Of a stretch of DNA of 64,000 nt, positions 40,170 through 50,288 are shown one piece after another; the first letter of the stretch is position 1, and each line of letters starts with the position of its first letter. This DNA is from Streptomyces hilarionis. GTDB taxonomy: Bacteria; Actinomycetota; Actinomycetes; Streptomycetales; Streptomycetaceae. A model generated the notes under the pieces. It was not told the origin of the DNA. It did not search any database and was given only the letters and a program-made list of their open reading frames with translations. The DNA is taken from the NCBI RefSeq assembly GCF_024539675.1, contig NZ_JAHHIT010000050.1, positions 17,890 through 81,889 of the forward strand, given 5' to 3'. Made by a program: the position numbers and the translations under genes.

Positions 40170-41097
40170 GAGAGGGGGTCTCCTTGGTGGCCTCGCCCCG
40201 CAGGGCGATGGCGTACATCTCGTCCGCGTCGAGGCGCCTGAGCTCCTCGGCGATGAGTTCGGAGGTGGTGCGGACCTTCAGCGCGAGGGTGCGCGAGGGC
40301 TGGCCCGGCAGCGAGAGCGTGGCCAGCGGGCCCTCGGGACGGTCGATGACGATCTCGCCGTCCGCGGTGCCCAGGCGGACGGCGGTGACGACCGGCCCGT
40401 CGGTGACGACGCGGTCGATCGTGACCTGGAGCCGTGCCTCCAGCCAGCGCGCGAGCAGCTCCGCGGCGGGGTTGTCGGCCTCGGCCTCCACGGCGCCCGA
40501 CAGGATCGGCACCCGGGCCTGGTCCAGGGCCGCCGCCAGCATCGAGCGCCACGGGGTCAGCCGGGTCCAGGCGAGGTCGGTGTCGCCGGGCGCGTAGGAG
40601 CGGACCCGGGTCTCCAGCGCCCTGAGCGGGTTCTCCACGGCGTACAGGTCGGTGATCCTGCGCTGGGCGAGCGCGCCCAGCGGGTCCTTGGCGGGGTTGT
40701 CCGGCGCGTCCACCGGCCACCACACGACGACGGGCGCGTCGGGGAGCAGCAGCGGCAGGACGACGGAGTCGGCGTGGTCGGACACCTCGCCGTAGGTCCG
40801 CAGGACGACCGTCTCGCCGGTGCCGGCCTCGGAGCCGACGCGGACCTCGGCGTCGAGGCGGGACCCGGTGCGCTCACGGGGCGTGCGGGCGTGCCGCTTG
40901 ATGACGACCAGGGTGCGCGAGGGGTGCTCGTGCGAGGCCTCCTCGGCCGCCTTGATCGAGTCGTAGGCGTTCTCCTCGTCCGTGACGATGACCATCGTCA
41001 GGACCATGCCCACGGCCGGTGTGCCGATCGCGCGGCGACCCTTCACCAGCGCCTTGTTGATCTTGCTTGCAGTGGTGTCGGTCAGGTCGATCTTCAT
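40162..41097 (-). CDS. opcA: Glucose-6-phosphate dehydrogenase assembly protein OpcA
   Basis: 311 residues. OpcA features: the start [17 protein letters not shown], the central [11 protein letters not shown] and [18 protein letters not shown], typical of the actinobacterial and cyanobacterial family. OpcA binds and activates glucose-6-phosphate dehydrogenase and has no catalytic residues. The gene overlaps zwf by 4 bp upstream and pgi by 8 bp downstream, the classical zwf-opcA pairing of actinobacteria. Confidence 0.95.
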   Translation of the reverse strand: MKIDLTDTTASKINKALVKGRRAIGTPAVGMVLTMVIVTDEENAYDSIKAAEEASHEHPSRTLVVIKRHARTPRERTGSRLDAEVRVGSEAGTGETVVLRTYGEVSDHADSVVLPLLLPDAPVVVWWPVDAPDNPAKDPLGALAQRRITDLYAVENPLRALETRVRSYAPGDTDLAWTRLTPWRSMLAAALDQARVPILSGAVEAEADNPAAELLARWLEARLQVTIDRVVTDGPVVTAVRLGTADGEIVIDRPEGPLATLSLPGQPSRTLALKVRTTSELIAEELRRLDADEMYAIALRGEATKETPSHV

Positions 41098-42638
41098 GGC
41101 CTGCGCCAGCTCCGTCCGTCTCGTGCGAGCATCTCGTCGGCTTCCTCGGGCCCCCAGCTGCCCGAGGCGTACTGCGCGGGCCTGCCGTGCCGGGCCCAGT
41201 ACTCCTCGATCGGGTCGAGGATCCTCCAGGACTCTTCCACTTCCTGATGGCGCGGGAACAGGTTGGCGTCGCCGAGCAGCACGTCCAGGATGAGCCGCTC
41301 GTAGGCCTCGGGGCTGGACTCGGTGAAGGACTCGCCGTAGGCGAAGTCCATCGTCACGTCGCGGATCTCCATGGAGGTGCCGGGGACCTTGGAGCCGAAG
41401 CGGACCGTGATGCCCTCGTCCGGCTGGACGCGGATGACGATCGCGTTGGCGCCGAGCTCCTCGGTGGCGGTGGAGTCGAAGGGCGAGTGCGGCGCCCGCT
41501 GGAAGACCACCGCGATCTCGGTGACCCGGCGGCCCAGCCGCTTGCCGGTGCGCAGGTAGAACGGGACGCCCGCCCAGCGGCGGTTGTCCACCCCCAGCTT
41601 GACGGCGGCGAAGGTGTCCGTCGTGGAGGCCGGGTCGATGCCGTCCTCTTCGAGGTAGCCGCTCACCTTCTCGCCGCCCTGCCAGGCGCCCGCGTACTGC
41701 GCCCGCACGGTGTGCCGGCCCAGGTCCTCCGGCAGCTTCACCGCCCTGAGCACCTTGAGCTTCTCGGTGAGCAGCGAGGACGCGTCGAAGGAGGCCGGCT
41801 CCTCCATGGCCGTCAGGGCCATGAGCTGGAGCAGGTGGTTCTGGATGACGTCACGTGCCGAGCCGATGCCGTCGTAGTAGCCGGCCCGGCCGCCGATGCC
41901 GATGTCCTCGGCCATCGTGATCTGCACGTGGTCCACGAAGGACCGGTTCCAGATCGGCTCGAACATGGTGTTGGCGAAACGCAGCGCCAGGATGTTCTGG
42001 ACGGTCTCCTTGCCCAGGTAGTGGTCGATGCGGAAGACCTGGTCCGGTTCGAACACGTCGTGCACGACGGCGTTCAGCTCCTGAGCGCTGGCCAGGTCGT
42101 GCCCGAACGGCTTCTCGATGACCGCCCGCCGCCAGGAACCCTTGCGCGCCTTGGCCAGGCCGTGCTTCTTGAGCTGCTCGACCACCTTGGGGAAGAACTT
42201 CGGGGGCACGGAGAGGTAGAAGGCGAAGTTGCCGCCCGTGCCGCGGGAGGAGTCCAGCTCCTCGACGGCGCTCTTGAGCTGCTTGAACGCGGTGTCGTCG
42301 TCGAAGTCGCCGGGGACGAACCGCATGCCCTCGGCCAGCTGCTGCCAGACCTCCTCGCGGAACGGGGTCCGGGAGTGCTCGCGCACCGCGTCGTGGACGA
42401 CCTGCGCGAAGTCCTGGTCCTCCCAGTCGCGGCGGGCGAACCCGACGAGCGAGAAGCCCGGCGGGAGCAGACCGCGGTTGGCGAGGTCGTAGACCGCCGG
42501 CATCAGCTTCTTGCGGGAGAGGTCGCCCGTCACCCCGAAGATCACGAGGCCCGAGGGGCCCGCGATGCGGGGCAGGCGCCGGTCGCGCGGGTCCCGCAGG
42601 GGGTTCTCCCAGGCCGCGCCGAGACTGCTCGTGCTCAT
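41094..42638 (-). CDS. zwf: Glucose-6-phosphate 1-dehydrogenase
   Basis: 514 residues. The coenzyme loop is [17 protein letters not shown], the substrate Lys is in IEKPFGHDL, and the active-site signature RIDHYLGKE contains the catalytic His. It oxidises glucose 6-phosphate to 6-phosphogluconolactone, producing NADPH. It overlaps tal by 4 bp (ATGA) and opcA by 4 bp. No internal oddities were noted. Confidence 0.95.
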   Translation of the reverse strand: MSTSSLGAAWENPLRDPRDRRLPRIAGPSGLVIFGVTGDLSRKKLMPAVYDLANRGLLPPGFSLVGFARRDWEDQDFAQVVHDAVREHSRTPFREEVWQQLAEGMRFVPGDFDDDTAFKQLKSAVEELDSSRGTGGNFAFYLSVPPKFFPKVVEQLKKHGLAKARKGSWRRAVIEKPFGHDLASAQELNAVVHDVFEPDQVFRIDHYLGKETVQNILALRFANTMFEPIWNRSFVDHVQITMAEDIGIGGRAGYYDGIGSARDVIQNHLLQLMALTAMEEPASFDASSLLTEKLKVLRAVKLPEDLGRHTVRAQYAGAWQGGEKVSGYLEEDGIDPASTTDTFAAVKLGVDNRRWAGVPFYLRTGKRLGRRVTEIAVVFQRAPHSPFDSTATEELGANAIVIRVQPDEGITVRFGSKVPGTSMEIRDVTMDFAYGESFTESSPEAYERLILDVLLGDANLFPRHQEVEESWRILDPIEEYWARHGRPAQYASGSWGPEEADEMLARDGRSWRRP

Positions 42639-43786
42639 GTGGCGTCAACTCCCTTGCTCGTCAGCGACTTCGTGACCGCGTCCAGAAGGTCCTGCCACGC
42701 CGCCGCGAACTTGGCGACACCCTCGTCCTCCAACCGGGTGACGACCTCGTCGTAGGAGACGCCCAGCGCCTCCACCGCGGCCAGGTCGGCGCGCGCCGCG
42801 GCGTAGCCGCCGGTGACCGTGTCGCCGGTGATGTCACCGTGGTCGGCGGCCGCGTCCAGCGTGGCCTCGGGCATGGTGTTGACCGTGTCCGGGGCGACCA
42901 GCCCGTCCACGTACAGCGTGTCCTTGTAGGCAGGATCCTTCACACCGGTGGACGCCCACAGCGGACGCTGCCGGTTCGCCCCCGCCCCGGCCAGCGCCGT
43001 CCAGCGGGCGTTCGCCGGGCCGAAGACCTCCTCGTACGCCCGGTAGGCCAACCGTGCGTTGGCGAGCGCCGCCCGGCCCTTCAGCGCGAGGGCGGCGTCG
43101 GTGCCGAGGGCCGTCAGCCGCTTGTCGATCTCGGCGTCGACCCGGGAGACGAAGAAGGAGGCCACGGACCGGATCAGCGTCAGGTCCAGGCCCCTGGCCC
43201 GCGCCTTCTCCAGGCCCGCCAGATAGGCGTCCATGACCTCGCGGTAGCGCTCCAGGGAGAAGATCAGCGTGACGTTGACGCTGATCCCCAGGCCCACGAC
43301 CTCGGTGATCGCCGGCAGCCCCGCCTTCGTCGCCGGGATCTTGATCATGACGTTGGGGCGGTCCACCAGCCAGGCGAGCTGCTTGGCCTCGGCGACGGTG
43401 GCCGCCGTGTCGTGGGCCAGCCGGGGGTCCACCTCGATGGAGACCCGGCCGTCGAGCCCGTCCGTCGCCGTGAACACGGGACGCAGCACGTCGGCCGCGG
43501 CCCGCACGTCGGCGGTCGTCAGCATCCGCACGGCCTCGTCGACCGTGACGCCCCGCACCGCCAGGTCGGCGAGCTGCTCCTCGTAGCCCGTGCCGGAGCC
43601 GATGGCGGCCTGGAAGATGGACGGGTTGGTGGTCACGCCGACGACGTTGCGCGTCTCGACGAGCCGGGCGAGGTCGCCCGAGCGGATGCGCTCGCGTGAG
43701 AGGTCGTCCAGCCAGATGGAGACACCTTCGTCGGACAGGCGCTCGAGGGCTCCCGCCGTGGCGGTCGCTTCGGTCACTTCGATCAT
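42635..43786 (-). CDS. tal: Transaldolase
   Basis: 383 residues, the length of the actinobacterial TalB-like type. The start [12 protein letters not shown], then [12 protein letters not shown], the Schiff-base Lys in [16 protein letters not shown], and [12 protein letters not shown] are typical. It transfers dihydroxyacetone units between sedoheptulose 7-phosphate and glyceraldehyde 3-phosphate. It lies 19 bp downstream of tkt and overlaps zwf by 4 bp. Confidence 0.95.
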   Translation of the reverse strand: MIEVTEATATAGALERLSDEGVSIWLDDLSRERIRSGDLARLVETRNVVGVTTNPSIFQAAIGSGTGYEEQLADLAVRGVTVDEAVRMLTTADVRAAADVLRPVFTATDGLDGRVSIEVDPRLAHDTAATVAEAKQLAWLVDRPNVMIKIPATKAGLPAITEVVGLGISVNVTLIFSLERYREVMDAYLAGLEKARARGLDLTLIRSVASFFVSRVDAEIDKRLTALGTDAALALKGRAALANARLAYRAYEEVFGPANARWTALAGAGANRQRPLWASTGVKDPAYKDTLYVDGLVAPDTVNTMPEATLDAAADHGDITGDTVTGGYAAARADLAAVEALGVSYDEVVTRLEDEGVAKFAAAWQDLLDAVTKSLTSKGVDAT

Positions 43787-43805
43787 CTTCTTTCGTGCGG
43801 TCGGA

Positions 43806-45887
43806 TCAACCGCGCGCGGCGGCCAGCGATTCCCTGGCGGCGGCGGCGACGTTCTCGGCGGTGAAGCCGTAGGCGGCGAACAGGGTCCCGGCGTCGGCGG
43901 AGGCCCCGAAGTGCTCCAGGGAGACGATGCGTCCCGCGTCGCCCACGAAGCGGTGCCAGGTCAGGCCGATGCCCGCCTCGACCGCCACCCGGGCCTTCAC
44001 CGAGGGCGGCAGCACGCTCTCGCGGTACTCGCGGGGCTGCTCCTCGAACCACTCCACGGACGGCATGGACACCACGCGCGTGCCGATTCCCTCGGCCTCC
44101 AGCGCCTCCCGCGCGGCCACGGCGAGCTGGACCTCCGAGCCGGTGGCGACGATGAGGACGTCGGGCGTCGCGGACGAGGAGTCGCGCAGGACGTAACCGC
44201 CCTTCGCCGCGTCGGGGTCGGGCTCGTAGGTGGGTACGCCCTGCCGGGAGAGGGCCAGTCCGTGCGGGGCCGGCCGGGTCGCGTGCCGCTCGAGGATCTC
44301 GCGCCACACGATCGCGGTCTCGTTGGCGTCGGCGGGGCGGACCACGTTCAGGCCCGGGATGGCGCGCAGCGACGCGAGGTGCTCGACCGGCTGGTGGGTG
44401 GGGCCGTCCTCGCCCAGGCCGATGGAGTCGTGCGTCCACACGTACGTCACCGGCAGCTGCATCAGCGCCGACATGCGCACGGCGTTGCGCATGTAGTCGG
44501 AGAACACCAGGAACGTGCCGCCGTAGACGCGGGTGTTGCCGTGCAGGGCGATGCCGTTCATCTCCGCGGCCATCGAGAACTCGCGGATGCCGAAGTGCAC
44601 GGTGCGGCCGTACGGGCTCGCCTCGGGCAGCGGGTTGCCCTCGGGCAGGAACGACGACGTCTTGTCGATCGTCGTGTTGTTGGACCCGGCGAGGTCGGCG
44701 GAGCCGCCCCACAGCTCGGGGATGACCGGGCCGAGCGCCTGGAGCACCTTGCCGGACGCGGCACGCGTGGCGACGGACTTGCCCGGCTCGAACACGGGGA
44801 GCTCGTCCTGCCAGCCCTCGGGGAGCTGACCGGCCACCACCCGGTCGAAGAGCTCGGCGCGCCCGGGGTCCGTGCCGCGCCAGGCGTCGAGCTGCTTGTC
44901 CCAGGCGGCGTGCGCCTCGGCGCCCCGGTCGAGGGCCGCGCGGGTGTGGGCGAGGACGTCGTCGCCGACCTGGAAGGCGCGCTCCGGGTCGAAGCCGAGG
45001 ACGCGCTTGGTGGCGGCGACCTCGTCCGCGCCGAGGGCCGCGCCGTGCGCGGCGCCGGTGCCCTGCGCGTTCGGCGCGGGCCAGGCGATGATCGTGCGCA
45101 GCGAGATGATCGAGGGCCGCCCGGTCTCGGCCCGCGCCGCCGTCAGGGCCGCGTACAGGGCCGGGACGTCGACGTCGCCGTCCTCGGCCGGCTCGACGCG
45201 CTGGGTGTGCCAGCCGTAGGCGGCGTAGCGCCCGAGCACGTCCTCGGAGAACGCGGTGGCGGTGTCGCCCTCGATGGAGATGCGGTTGTCGTCGTAGACG
45301 AGGACGAGGTTGCCGAGCTTTTGATGACCGGCCAGCGAGGAGGCCTCGGCCGAGACGCCCTCCTGGAGGTCGCCGTCCGAGACGATCCCCCAGACGGTGT
45401 GGTCGAACGGCGACTCGCCCGCGGGGGAGTCCGGGTCGAACAGGCCGCGCTCGTAGCGGGCCGCCATCGCCATGCCCACGGCGTTGGCGACGCCCTGCCC
45501 CAGCGGGCCGGTGGTCGTCTCCACGCCCGCGGTGTGCCCGTACTCGGGGTGTCCGGGGGTCTTCGAGCCGTGGGTGCGAAAACGCCTGAGGTCGTCGAGC
45601 TCCAGCTCGTAGCCGGCGAGGTACAGCTGGGTGTAGAGCGTCAGCGAGGTGTGGCCGGGGGACAGGACGAAGCGGTCGCGCCCGGTCCACTCCGGGTCGG
45701 CGGGGTCGTGCCGCATCACCTTCTGAAAGATCGTGTAGGCGACGGGGGCCAGGCTCATCGCGGTTCCGGGGTGACCGTTGCCCACCTGCTGCACGGCATC
45801 CGCGGCCAGCAGACGCGCCGTGTCGACGGCACGCCGGTCGATGTCGGTCCACGCGAAGCTGTTCGGGGTCTGCGTGCTCATCTTCAA
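43806..45887 (-). CDS. tkt: Transketolase
   Basis: 693 residues, full length. The thiamine diphosphate site is [17 protein letters not shown]; the substrate and pyrimidine domains show [36 protein letters not shown] and a C-terminal [11 protein letters not shown]. It transfers two-carbon units in the non-oxidative pentose phosphate branch. It is the first gene of the leftward operon; a 17-bp perfect palindrome lies 47 bp upstream of the start and is the likely control site. Confidence 0.95.
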   Translation of the reverse strand: MKMSTQTPNSFAWTDIDRRAVDTARLLAADAVQQVGNGHPGTAMSLAPVAYTIFQKVMRHDPADPEWTGRDRFVLSPGHTSLTLYTQLYLAGYELELDDLRRFRTHGSKTPGHPEYGHTAGVETTTGPLGQGVANAVGMAMAARYERGLFDPDSPAGESPFDHTVWGIVSDGDLQEGVSAEASSLAGHQKLGNLVLVYDDNRISIEGDTATAFSEDVLGRYAAYGWHTQRVEPAEDGDVDVPALYAALTAARAETGRPSIISLRTIIAWPAPNAQGTGAAHGAALGADEVAATKRVLGFDPERAFQVGDDVLAHTRAALDRGAEAHAAWDKQLDAWRGTDPGRAELFDRVVAGQLPEGWQDELPVFEPGKSVATRAASGKVLQALGPVIPELWGGSADLAGSNNTTIDKTSSFLPEGNPLPEASPYGRTVHFGIREFSMAAEMNGIALHGNTRVYGGTFLVFSDYMRNAVRMSALMQLPVTYVWTHDSIGLGEDGPTHQPVEHLASLRAIPGLNVVRPADANETAIVWREILERHATRPAPHGLALSRQGVPTYEPDPDAAKGGYVLRDSSSATPDVLIVATGSEVQLAVAAREALEAEGIGTRVVSMPSVEWFEEQPREYRESVLPPSVKARVAVEAGIGLTWHRFVGDAGRIVSLEHFGASADAGTLFAAYGFTAENVAAAARESLAAARG

Positions 45888-45933
45888 GAAATCCTCGATC
45901 GGAGCGGGTCAGCTGCTCTGGCGTGTTCAAACT

Positions 45934-45950
45934 TAAAAGTCTGACTTTTA
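45934..45950. promoter_or_regulatory. 17-bp perfect palindrome upstream of tkt
   Basis: Arms TAAAAGTC / GACTTTTA around a single T. It is AT-rich against a GC-rich background and lies in the 162-bp region between the divergent tkt operon and the AraC-type gene. This is most likely an operator for a dimeric repressor of the pentose phosphate operon; the regulator is not identifiable from the window. Confidence 0.6.
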
Positions 45951-46049
45951 CGGGGGAAGGTCTCCCTGTGTCAGCCTGTGGTGAATGTGGGACACCGGCG
46001 CGCATCATGTGAGCGACGCCGGGCGGCAAGTGGGCGGCACGAGAAGGAC

Positions 46050-46940
46050 ATGGTGGACACACGTACCCAAGACGGCGCCGGTGAGGGCATCAGGACCTTT
46101 CCTTTCCCCGTCGAGCACAGCGTCGGCGGCGTCGGCATGCAGATCGGGCCGATGGGCGCCGGACGCACCTGGCACACGGATGCCCCGCTGGAGCGGGTCC
46201 ACCGCATCGACTTCCACGTGGTGATGCTGTTCGACGACGGTCCGGTCCGGCACATGATCGATTTCGCCGAGCACGAGGCGGCGGCCGGGGACCTGCTGTG
46301 GATCCGCCCGGGCCAGGTCCACCGCTTCTCCCCGTCGAGCGAGTACCGCGGAACCGTCCTGACCATGCAGCCCGGATTCCTCCCCCGGGCCACGGTCGAG
46401 GCCGCCGGCCTGTACCGCTACGACCTGCCCCCGCGCCTGCGTCCCGACGCGGCGCAACTCGCGGGGCTGCGTGCGGCACTGACGCATCTGCGCGAGGAGT
46501 ACGACGACGCGGCGCTGCCCCCGGCCCTGCACACGGCGGTGCTGCGGCACGCCCTGAGCGCGTTCCTGCTGCGGCTGGCGCACCTCGCGGCCAGCGGCGA
46601 GGAGGCGGCGCGCCGGCAGGCCGACACCACGTTCACGCTCTTCCGGGACGCCGTGGAGCGGGACTTCGCCGCCAACCACAGCGTCAGCGCCTACGCCGAC
46701 GCGCTCGGCTACTCCCGTCGCACCCTCGTGCGCGCGGTGCGCGCGGCCACCGGCGAGACGCCGAAGGGGTTCATCGACAAGCGGGTCGTCCTGGAGGCGA
46801 AGCGGCTGCTGGCCCACACGGACCTGCCGATCGGCCGGGTGGGCGCCGCGGTCGGCTTCCCCGACGCGGCGAACTTCTCCAAGTTCTTCCAACTGCACAC
46901 GGGACACACCCCGGTGGCCTTCCGCGCGGAACTGCGCTGA
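46050..46940 (+). CDS. AraC-family transcriptional regulator
   Basis: 296 residues. The N-terminal cupin-type sensor (about 15-160) contains DFHVVMLFDDG and GDLLWIRPGQVHRF. The C-terminal double HTH (about 195-295) contains VSAYADALGYSRRTLVRAVRA and the AraC signature GAAVGFPDAANFSKFF with GHTPVAFR. It probably senses a small metabolite and activates a nearby gene, possibly the glucanase or the divergent tkt operon; no partner is certain. The ATG at 46050 has GAGAAGG 4 nt upstream; longer in-frame starts reach into the palindrome region and are rejected. Confidence 0.85.
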   Translation: MVDTRTQDGAGEGIRTFPFPVEHSVGGVGMQIGPMGAGRTWHTDAPLERVHRIDFHVVMLFDDGPVRHMIDFAEHEAAAGDLLWIRPGQVHRFSPSSEYRGTVLTMQPGFLPRATVEAAGLYRYDLPPRLRPDAAQLAGLRAALTHLREEYDDAALPPALHTAVLRHALSAFLLRLAHLAASGEEAARRQADTTFTLFRDAVERDFAANHSVSAYADALGYSRRTLVRAVRAATGETPKGFIDKRVVLEAKRLLAHTDLPIGRVGAAVGFPDAANFSKFFQLHTGHTPVAFRAELR

Positions 46941-47066
46941 AGCCGGCCGGGGTGCGTCCCGGGCGCCCGGGCGTGGACGTCCGCGTGCCCGCCCGGGCCC
47001 GTGCGCGTCCGTCAGGCCGGTGCGGCCCGCGTCCGCGCGGCGCCCCTCGTCGGAGAAGGGGGGTGA

Positions 47067-48458
47067 TCAGTGGCCGAAGGAGAACCAGTTGACGTTGACG
47101 AAGTCCGCCGGCTGTCCGCTGGTGAACGTCAAGTACACGTCGTGGGTTCCGGTGACGGCCCCGATGTTCGCCGGGATCGTCCGCCAGGACTGCCAGCCGC
47201 CGGTGTTGCCCACGGCGAAGCTGCCGATCGGCGCGGCGCCGCGGCTGTCGAGGCGTACCTCGACCAGTCCGCTGACGCCGCCGGCCGCGCCGCCGGCGAC
47301 CCGCGCGGTGAACTGGGTGGCCGCCGAGGAGCCGAAGTTCACGCCCTTGTACAGCGCCCAGTCGCCGTTCGCCAGAGCGCCGATGTTCTGTCCGCCCCCG
47401 GTGTCGCTCGTCGTCTCGGTGATCGTCCCCGACTGGCTGTCGTAGGACTCCGCCTGGATCGTGCCGTAGGCGTCGCGGTTGCCCGTCGGCGGCGGCGTGG
47501 TACCGCTCCCACCGCCCGCGGCCTGGAGGACCTGCACGTAGTCGACGACCATCGGGTGGCCCGGCTGGGTGTCGCCGTCCAGGCCGCCGCCGAAGGCGTC
47601 CGGGAAGCCGCCGCCCATCGCGACGTTCAGGATGACGAAGTAGCCGTGGTTCGTCGCGTTGTTCCACGTCGTCGCGTCGACCTGGTTGGCGGTGACGGTG
47701 TGGTAGTTGACGCCGTCGACGTAGAAGCGGACCGCCTCCGGCGACACCGAGCGGTCCCACTCCGTCGCGTAGGTGTGGAAGCCGGACTGGCAGGTGCTGT
47801 TCGGACAGGCGACGGAGTTGCCGATGCCGCTGGTCTCGTTGCACGGGCCGCCCGGACTGGTGCCGCAGTGCATCGTGGCCCACACCTTGTTCAGGCCTTG
47901 GACGTTCTCCATGATGTCCAGCTCGCCCACGCCGGGCCAGTTCTGGTAGTTGCCCCGGTAGGGCGCCCCGAGCGCCCAGAACGCGGGCCAGTAGCCCTCG
48001 GCGGCGGTGCCGGTCACGTTCGGCATCTGCAGCCGCGCCTCTATCCGCAGCTTGCCGCCGGCCGGGGGCTGGAAGTCGGTGCGCCGGGTCTCGATGCGCC
48101 CCGAGGTCCAGCGGCCGGCCGAGTCGCGCAGCGGGGTGATGCGCAGGTTGCCGTTGCCGTCGAGCGAGACGTTGGCGGTGCTGTTCGTCATCGTCTCGAC
48201 CTCGCCGGTGCCCCAGTTGGCCGGCCCGCCCGGATACGAGGTCCCGGTGCTGTACTGCCAGTTCGTGGTGCTGACGCCGGTGCCGGCCGGACCGGTGAAG
48301 TCGTCGACGAAGACCTGCGACCACCCGGTCGGCGGGGTGGGCGCGGAGGCGTTCGCGGGGAGCGTGACGGTCGCCGCCGCGGCGGCGGCCAGCCCGAGCG
48401 TGCTGAGGACGGCGATCAGGGCGCGTCGCCTTCTGGGGACGCCGGAGGGTGCGCTCAT
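47067..48458 (-). CDS. Secreted GH16 endo-beta-glucanase with CBM6 module
   Basis: 463 residues. A Sec signal peptide (1-37, Arg-rich then Ala-rich, cleaved near ANA-SA) is followed by a GH16 catalytic domain (about 45-282) with the active site GELDIMENVQ: nucleophile E179, D181 and acid/base E184. A short Gly/Thr/Pro linker leads to a CBM6-type carbohydrate-binding module (about 305-463; IQAESYD, GGWQSW, VNVNWFSFGH). It hydrolyses beta-1,3- or mixed beta-1,3/1,4-glucans outside the cell. The promoter has a perfect 14-bp palindrome just after the predicted start site, so a LacI-type repressor probably controls it. Confidence 0.9.
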   Translation of the reverse strand: MSAPSGVPRRRRALIAVLSTLGLAAAAAATVTLPANASAPTPPTGWSQVFVDDFTGPAGTGVSTTNWQYSTGTSYPGGPANWGTGEVETMTNSTANVSLDGNGNLRITPLRDSAGRWTSGRIETRRTDFQPPAGGKLRIEARLQMPNVTGTAAEGYWPAFWALGAPYRGNYQNWPGVGELDIMENVQGLNKVWATMHCGTSPGGPCNETSGIGNSVACPNSTCQSGFHTYATEWDRSVSPEAVRFYVDGVNYHTVTANQVDATTWNNATNHGYFVILNVAMGGGFPDAFGGGLDGDTQPGHPMVVDYVQVLQAAGGGSGTTPPPTGNRDAYGTIQAESYDSQSGTITETTSDTGGGQNIGALANGDWALYKGVNFGSSAATQFTARVAGGAAGGVSGLVEVRLDSRGAAPIGSFAVGNTGGWQSWRTIPANIGAVTGTHDVYLTFTSGQPADFVNVNWFSFGH

Positions 48459-48522
48459 GGGGGGGCCTCTCGGGTACGGGGTGGGGTGCGGGAGTGGCTT
48501 CGCGGGCGCTCCGGGAACGGCC

Positions 48523-48575
48523 TGAGAGCGCTCTCAAAGTGGGCCCAATGTGCTCCCCGTCACTGAGGCCGTCAA
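48523..48575 (-). promoter_or_regulatory. Glucanase promoter with LacI-type operator
   Basis: Leftward -35 TTGACG (48575-48570) and -10 CACATT (48552-48547) are 17 bp apart. The perfect palindrome TGAGAGCGCTCTCA (48523-48536) follows a few bases after the expected start site. Its AGCGCT centre is that of LacI-family operators for sugar polymers in streptomycetes, such as CebR sites. A second imperfect dyad, GAAAGTGCTTTC, lies at 48590-48601. The rest of the gap to 48694 shows nothing recognisable. Confidence 0.65.
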
Positions 48576-48694
48576 GACTTAAAACCAAGGAAAGTGCTTT
48601 CGGGGCGCGGAAGTTCATGGCTTGAACCGCCCAAAGCCGCACAAGCGAACGGCTGTGGTGCGCAACGGCGAGGGCCGGGACGTCCCGCCCCGCC

Positions 48695-49528
48695 TCACTC
48701 GCCCCCGCTCGGCGGCCGCCAGCCCAGGGCCCGGGAGATGCCGCGGGCCGCGAGCCGCACCGCCGGTGCGAGCACCGGCACCTGGGCGTCGGCGTACGGG
48801 ACGACGACCGACACGGCGGCCGTCACCGCGCCGTCCGGCCCGCGTACCGGAGCGGCCACCGAGAGGGCGTCGTCCGTGACCTGACGGCTGCTCACCGCCA
48901 CCCCGCTGTGCCGCACCTCGGCGAGCGCCCGGCGCAGAAGCGCCGGGTCGGTGAGGGTGTGGGAGGTGTACGCGGTCAACGGCCCCGCGCAGTAGGCCTC
49001 CTGGAACCCGGACCCGCAGTGCGCGAGCAGGGCCAGCCCCACGCCGGTGACGTGCAGGGGCCAGCGGGCGCCCACCCGGATGTGCACCCCGACGGCCGAA
49101 CGCCCCGACAGCCACTCGGTGTAGACGACTTCGGACCCGTCCCGCACCGCCAACTGGACGTTCTCGTGGGTCGCTTCGTACAGGTCCTCCAGGAAGGGCA
49201 GCGCCACCTGCCGCAGCGCCAGGCCGCGCGGCGCCAGCGCCGCGACCTCCCACAGCCGCAGTCCCACGTGGTAGACGCCGCAGGGGTCCCGCTCCAGGGC
49301 GCCCCACTCGGTCAGCGCGCCCACCAGCCGGTGCGCGGTGGTGAGCGTCAGCCTGGCGCGGCGGCTGATGTCGCTCAGGGACAGGGCGGTGTGCGCGTGG
49401 TCGAACGCGGCGAGCACCGACAGCAGCCGCTCGGGCGCCGAACGGGAGTGCGCGGCGAGGACGCCCCGGTCCGTCGCGCTCCCCTCGTGGCCTCGGGCCC
49501 GTCCGCCGGGCCGGTCCGTCCCCGGCAC
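48695..49528 (-). CDS. IclR-family regulator
   Basis: 277 residues. The winged HTH (about 32-90) shows LSLSDISRRARLTLTTAHRL; the effector domain (about 105-270) shows VRDGSEVVYTEWLSG, HVTGVGLALLA and SVAAPVRGPDGAVTAAVSV. IclR proteins often control aromatic or acetate-related catabolism. The ATG lies 4 bp after the stop of the MarR gene on the same strand, so both are made together and probably regulate the divergent aromatic-acid operon or the downstream protocatechuate/4-hydroxybenzoate steps (inference). The first 30 residues are disordered. Confidence 0.85.
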   Translation of the reverse strand: MPGTDRPGGRARGHEGSATDRGVLAAHSRSAPERLLSVLAAFDHAHTALSLSDISRRARLTLTTAHRLVGALTEWGALERDPCGVYHVGLRLWEVAALAPRGLALRQVALPFLEDLYEATHENVQLAVRDGSEVVYTEWLSGRSAVGVHIRVGARWPLHVTGVGLALLAHCGSGFQEAYCAGPLTAYTSHTLTDPALLRRALAEVRHSGVAVSSRQVTDDALSVAAPVRGPDGAVTAAVSVVVPYADAQVPVLAPAVRLAARGISRALGWRPPSGGE

Positions 49529-49532
49529 GGCG

Positions 49533-49994
49533 TCAGGCCAGTCCGTCCCCGGCGATCCGCAGCAGCAACGCGTGCAGCGTCTCGCGCTCGGCGGGGTCCA
49601 GGGGGTCGAGCAGCTCGTTGGTCACCCGCAGCCCCGCCTGGTCGGTGCCGCGCAGGAACGCGCGGCCCCGCTCCGTGAGGACGACGATCCGGCTGCGCCG
49701 GTCGTCCGGCGCGGGCCGTCGTTCGGCGAAGCCCTGCTTCTCCAGGTCGTCGACCAGGCCGACGATCGCGCTGGGGTCGTAGCCGAGCCGGGCGCTGAGC
49801 TCGCGCTGGAGCGCCCCCTCGCAGGTGGCGAGAAAGCGCAGCACCGCGTAGTGGCGCAGCCGCAGCCCCGACTCCTGGAGGAAGGTGTTGAACAACTGCC
49901 CCGAGCGCAGCCCCAGGCGGTAGAGCAGGTAGCCCGTGTCCGCGTGCAGTTCGCGCATCCACGGCTCGTCGGCGTCGATCGGGGCGGCGTTCAC
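49533..49994 (-). CDS. MarR-family regulator, CouR/PhdR-like
   Basis: 153 residues with a MarR winged helix. Seen: LRLRHYAVLRFL, the recognition region ELSARLGYDPSAIVGLVDDLEKQGF, and the wing RRPAPDDRRSRIVVLTERG. It is divergent from genes for hydroxycinnamate side-chain degradation. In Rhodococcus and Corynebacterium the matching clusters are controlled by MarR repressors CouR and PhdR, which release DNA on binding the hydroxycinnamoyl-CoA. GTG at 49994 was selected by the domain start; the ribosome-binding site (AGGA) is weak. Operator candidates lie in the intergenic region at 50095-50119. Confidence 0.8.
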   Translation of the reverse strand: MNAAPIDADEPWMRELHADTGYLLYRLGLRSGQLFNTFLQESGLRLRHYAVLRFLATCEGALQRELSARLGYDPSAIVGLVDDLEKQGFAERRPAPDDRRSRIVVLTERGRAFLRGTDQAGLRVTNELLDPLDPAERETLHALLLRIAGDGLA

Positions 49995-50094
49995 GGCGTT
50001 GTCCTGTCGGGCGATGGCGGGCTCCCTGGGCCGGGTCCCCGGGTGGGGGCGGTTCTCGTACAGGGTGCAGCATCGCGCACCCGAAGGTGGACCA

Positions 50095-50129
50095 CAACTA
50101 TTGACGACAACAATTATTGCTCTTAGCTT
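50095..50129 (+). promoter_or_regulatory. Promoter and MarR-type operator of the hydroxycinnamate operon
   Basis: Rightward -35 TTGACG (50101-50106) and -10 TAGCTT (50124-50129) with 17-bp spacing. Two related 9-bp dyads, CAACTATTG (50095-50103) and CAATTATTG (50111-50119), flank and overlap the -35 box 16 bp apart. The patch is AT-rich. It fits a site where the divergently encoded MarR protein blocks polymerase. Confidence 0.6.
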
Positions 50130-50192
50130 CGATCTCGACGCCGCTCCTCCGGCGCCGCGGCGTCGCACCCCCGTGACGCCTCACGAGAGGTG

Positions 50193-50226
50193 CCACGGCA
50201 CAGCTCCCGCCACGGCACAGCTCCCG
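50193..50226. repeat. Two 17-bp tandem repeats in the operon leader
   Basis: CCACGGCACAGCTCCCG occurs twice head to tail (50193-50209, 50210-50226), followed by further CTCCCGTG-containing variants up to about 50270. All lie in the 5' leader between promoter and start codon. Function unknown; it may be a slippage product or an RNA structure. Confidence 0.7.
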
Positions 50227-50288
50227 TGGCACCCCACGGGGCACCTCCCGTGAGACCTCCCGTGACACCCATGTGAAGGGACACCGAC

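Noticed and set aside
46941..47066. Palindrome CCCGGGCGCCCGGG near 46958 as a terminator
   Set aside because: The stem is only about 5 bp once a loop is allowed, too weak to call in DNA of this GC content.
50193..50270. CRISPR-like array
   Set aside because: Direct tandem copies without spacers, 17 bp long, and no cas genes nearby.
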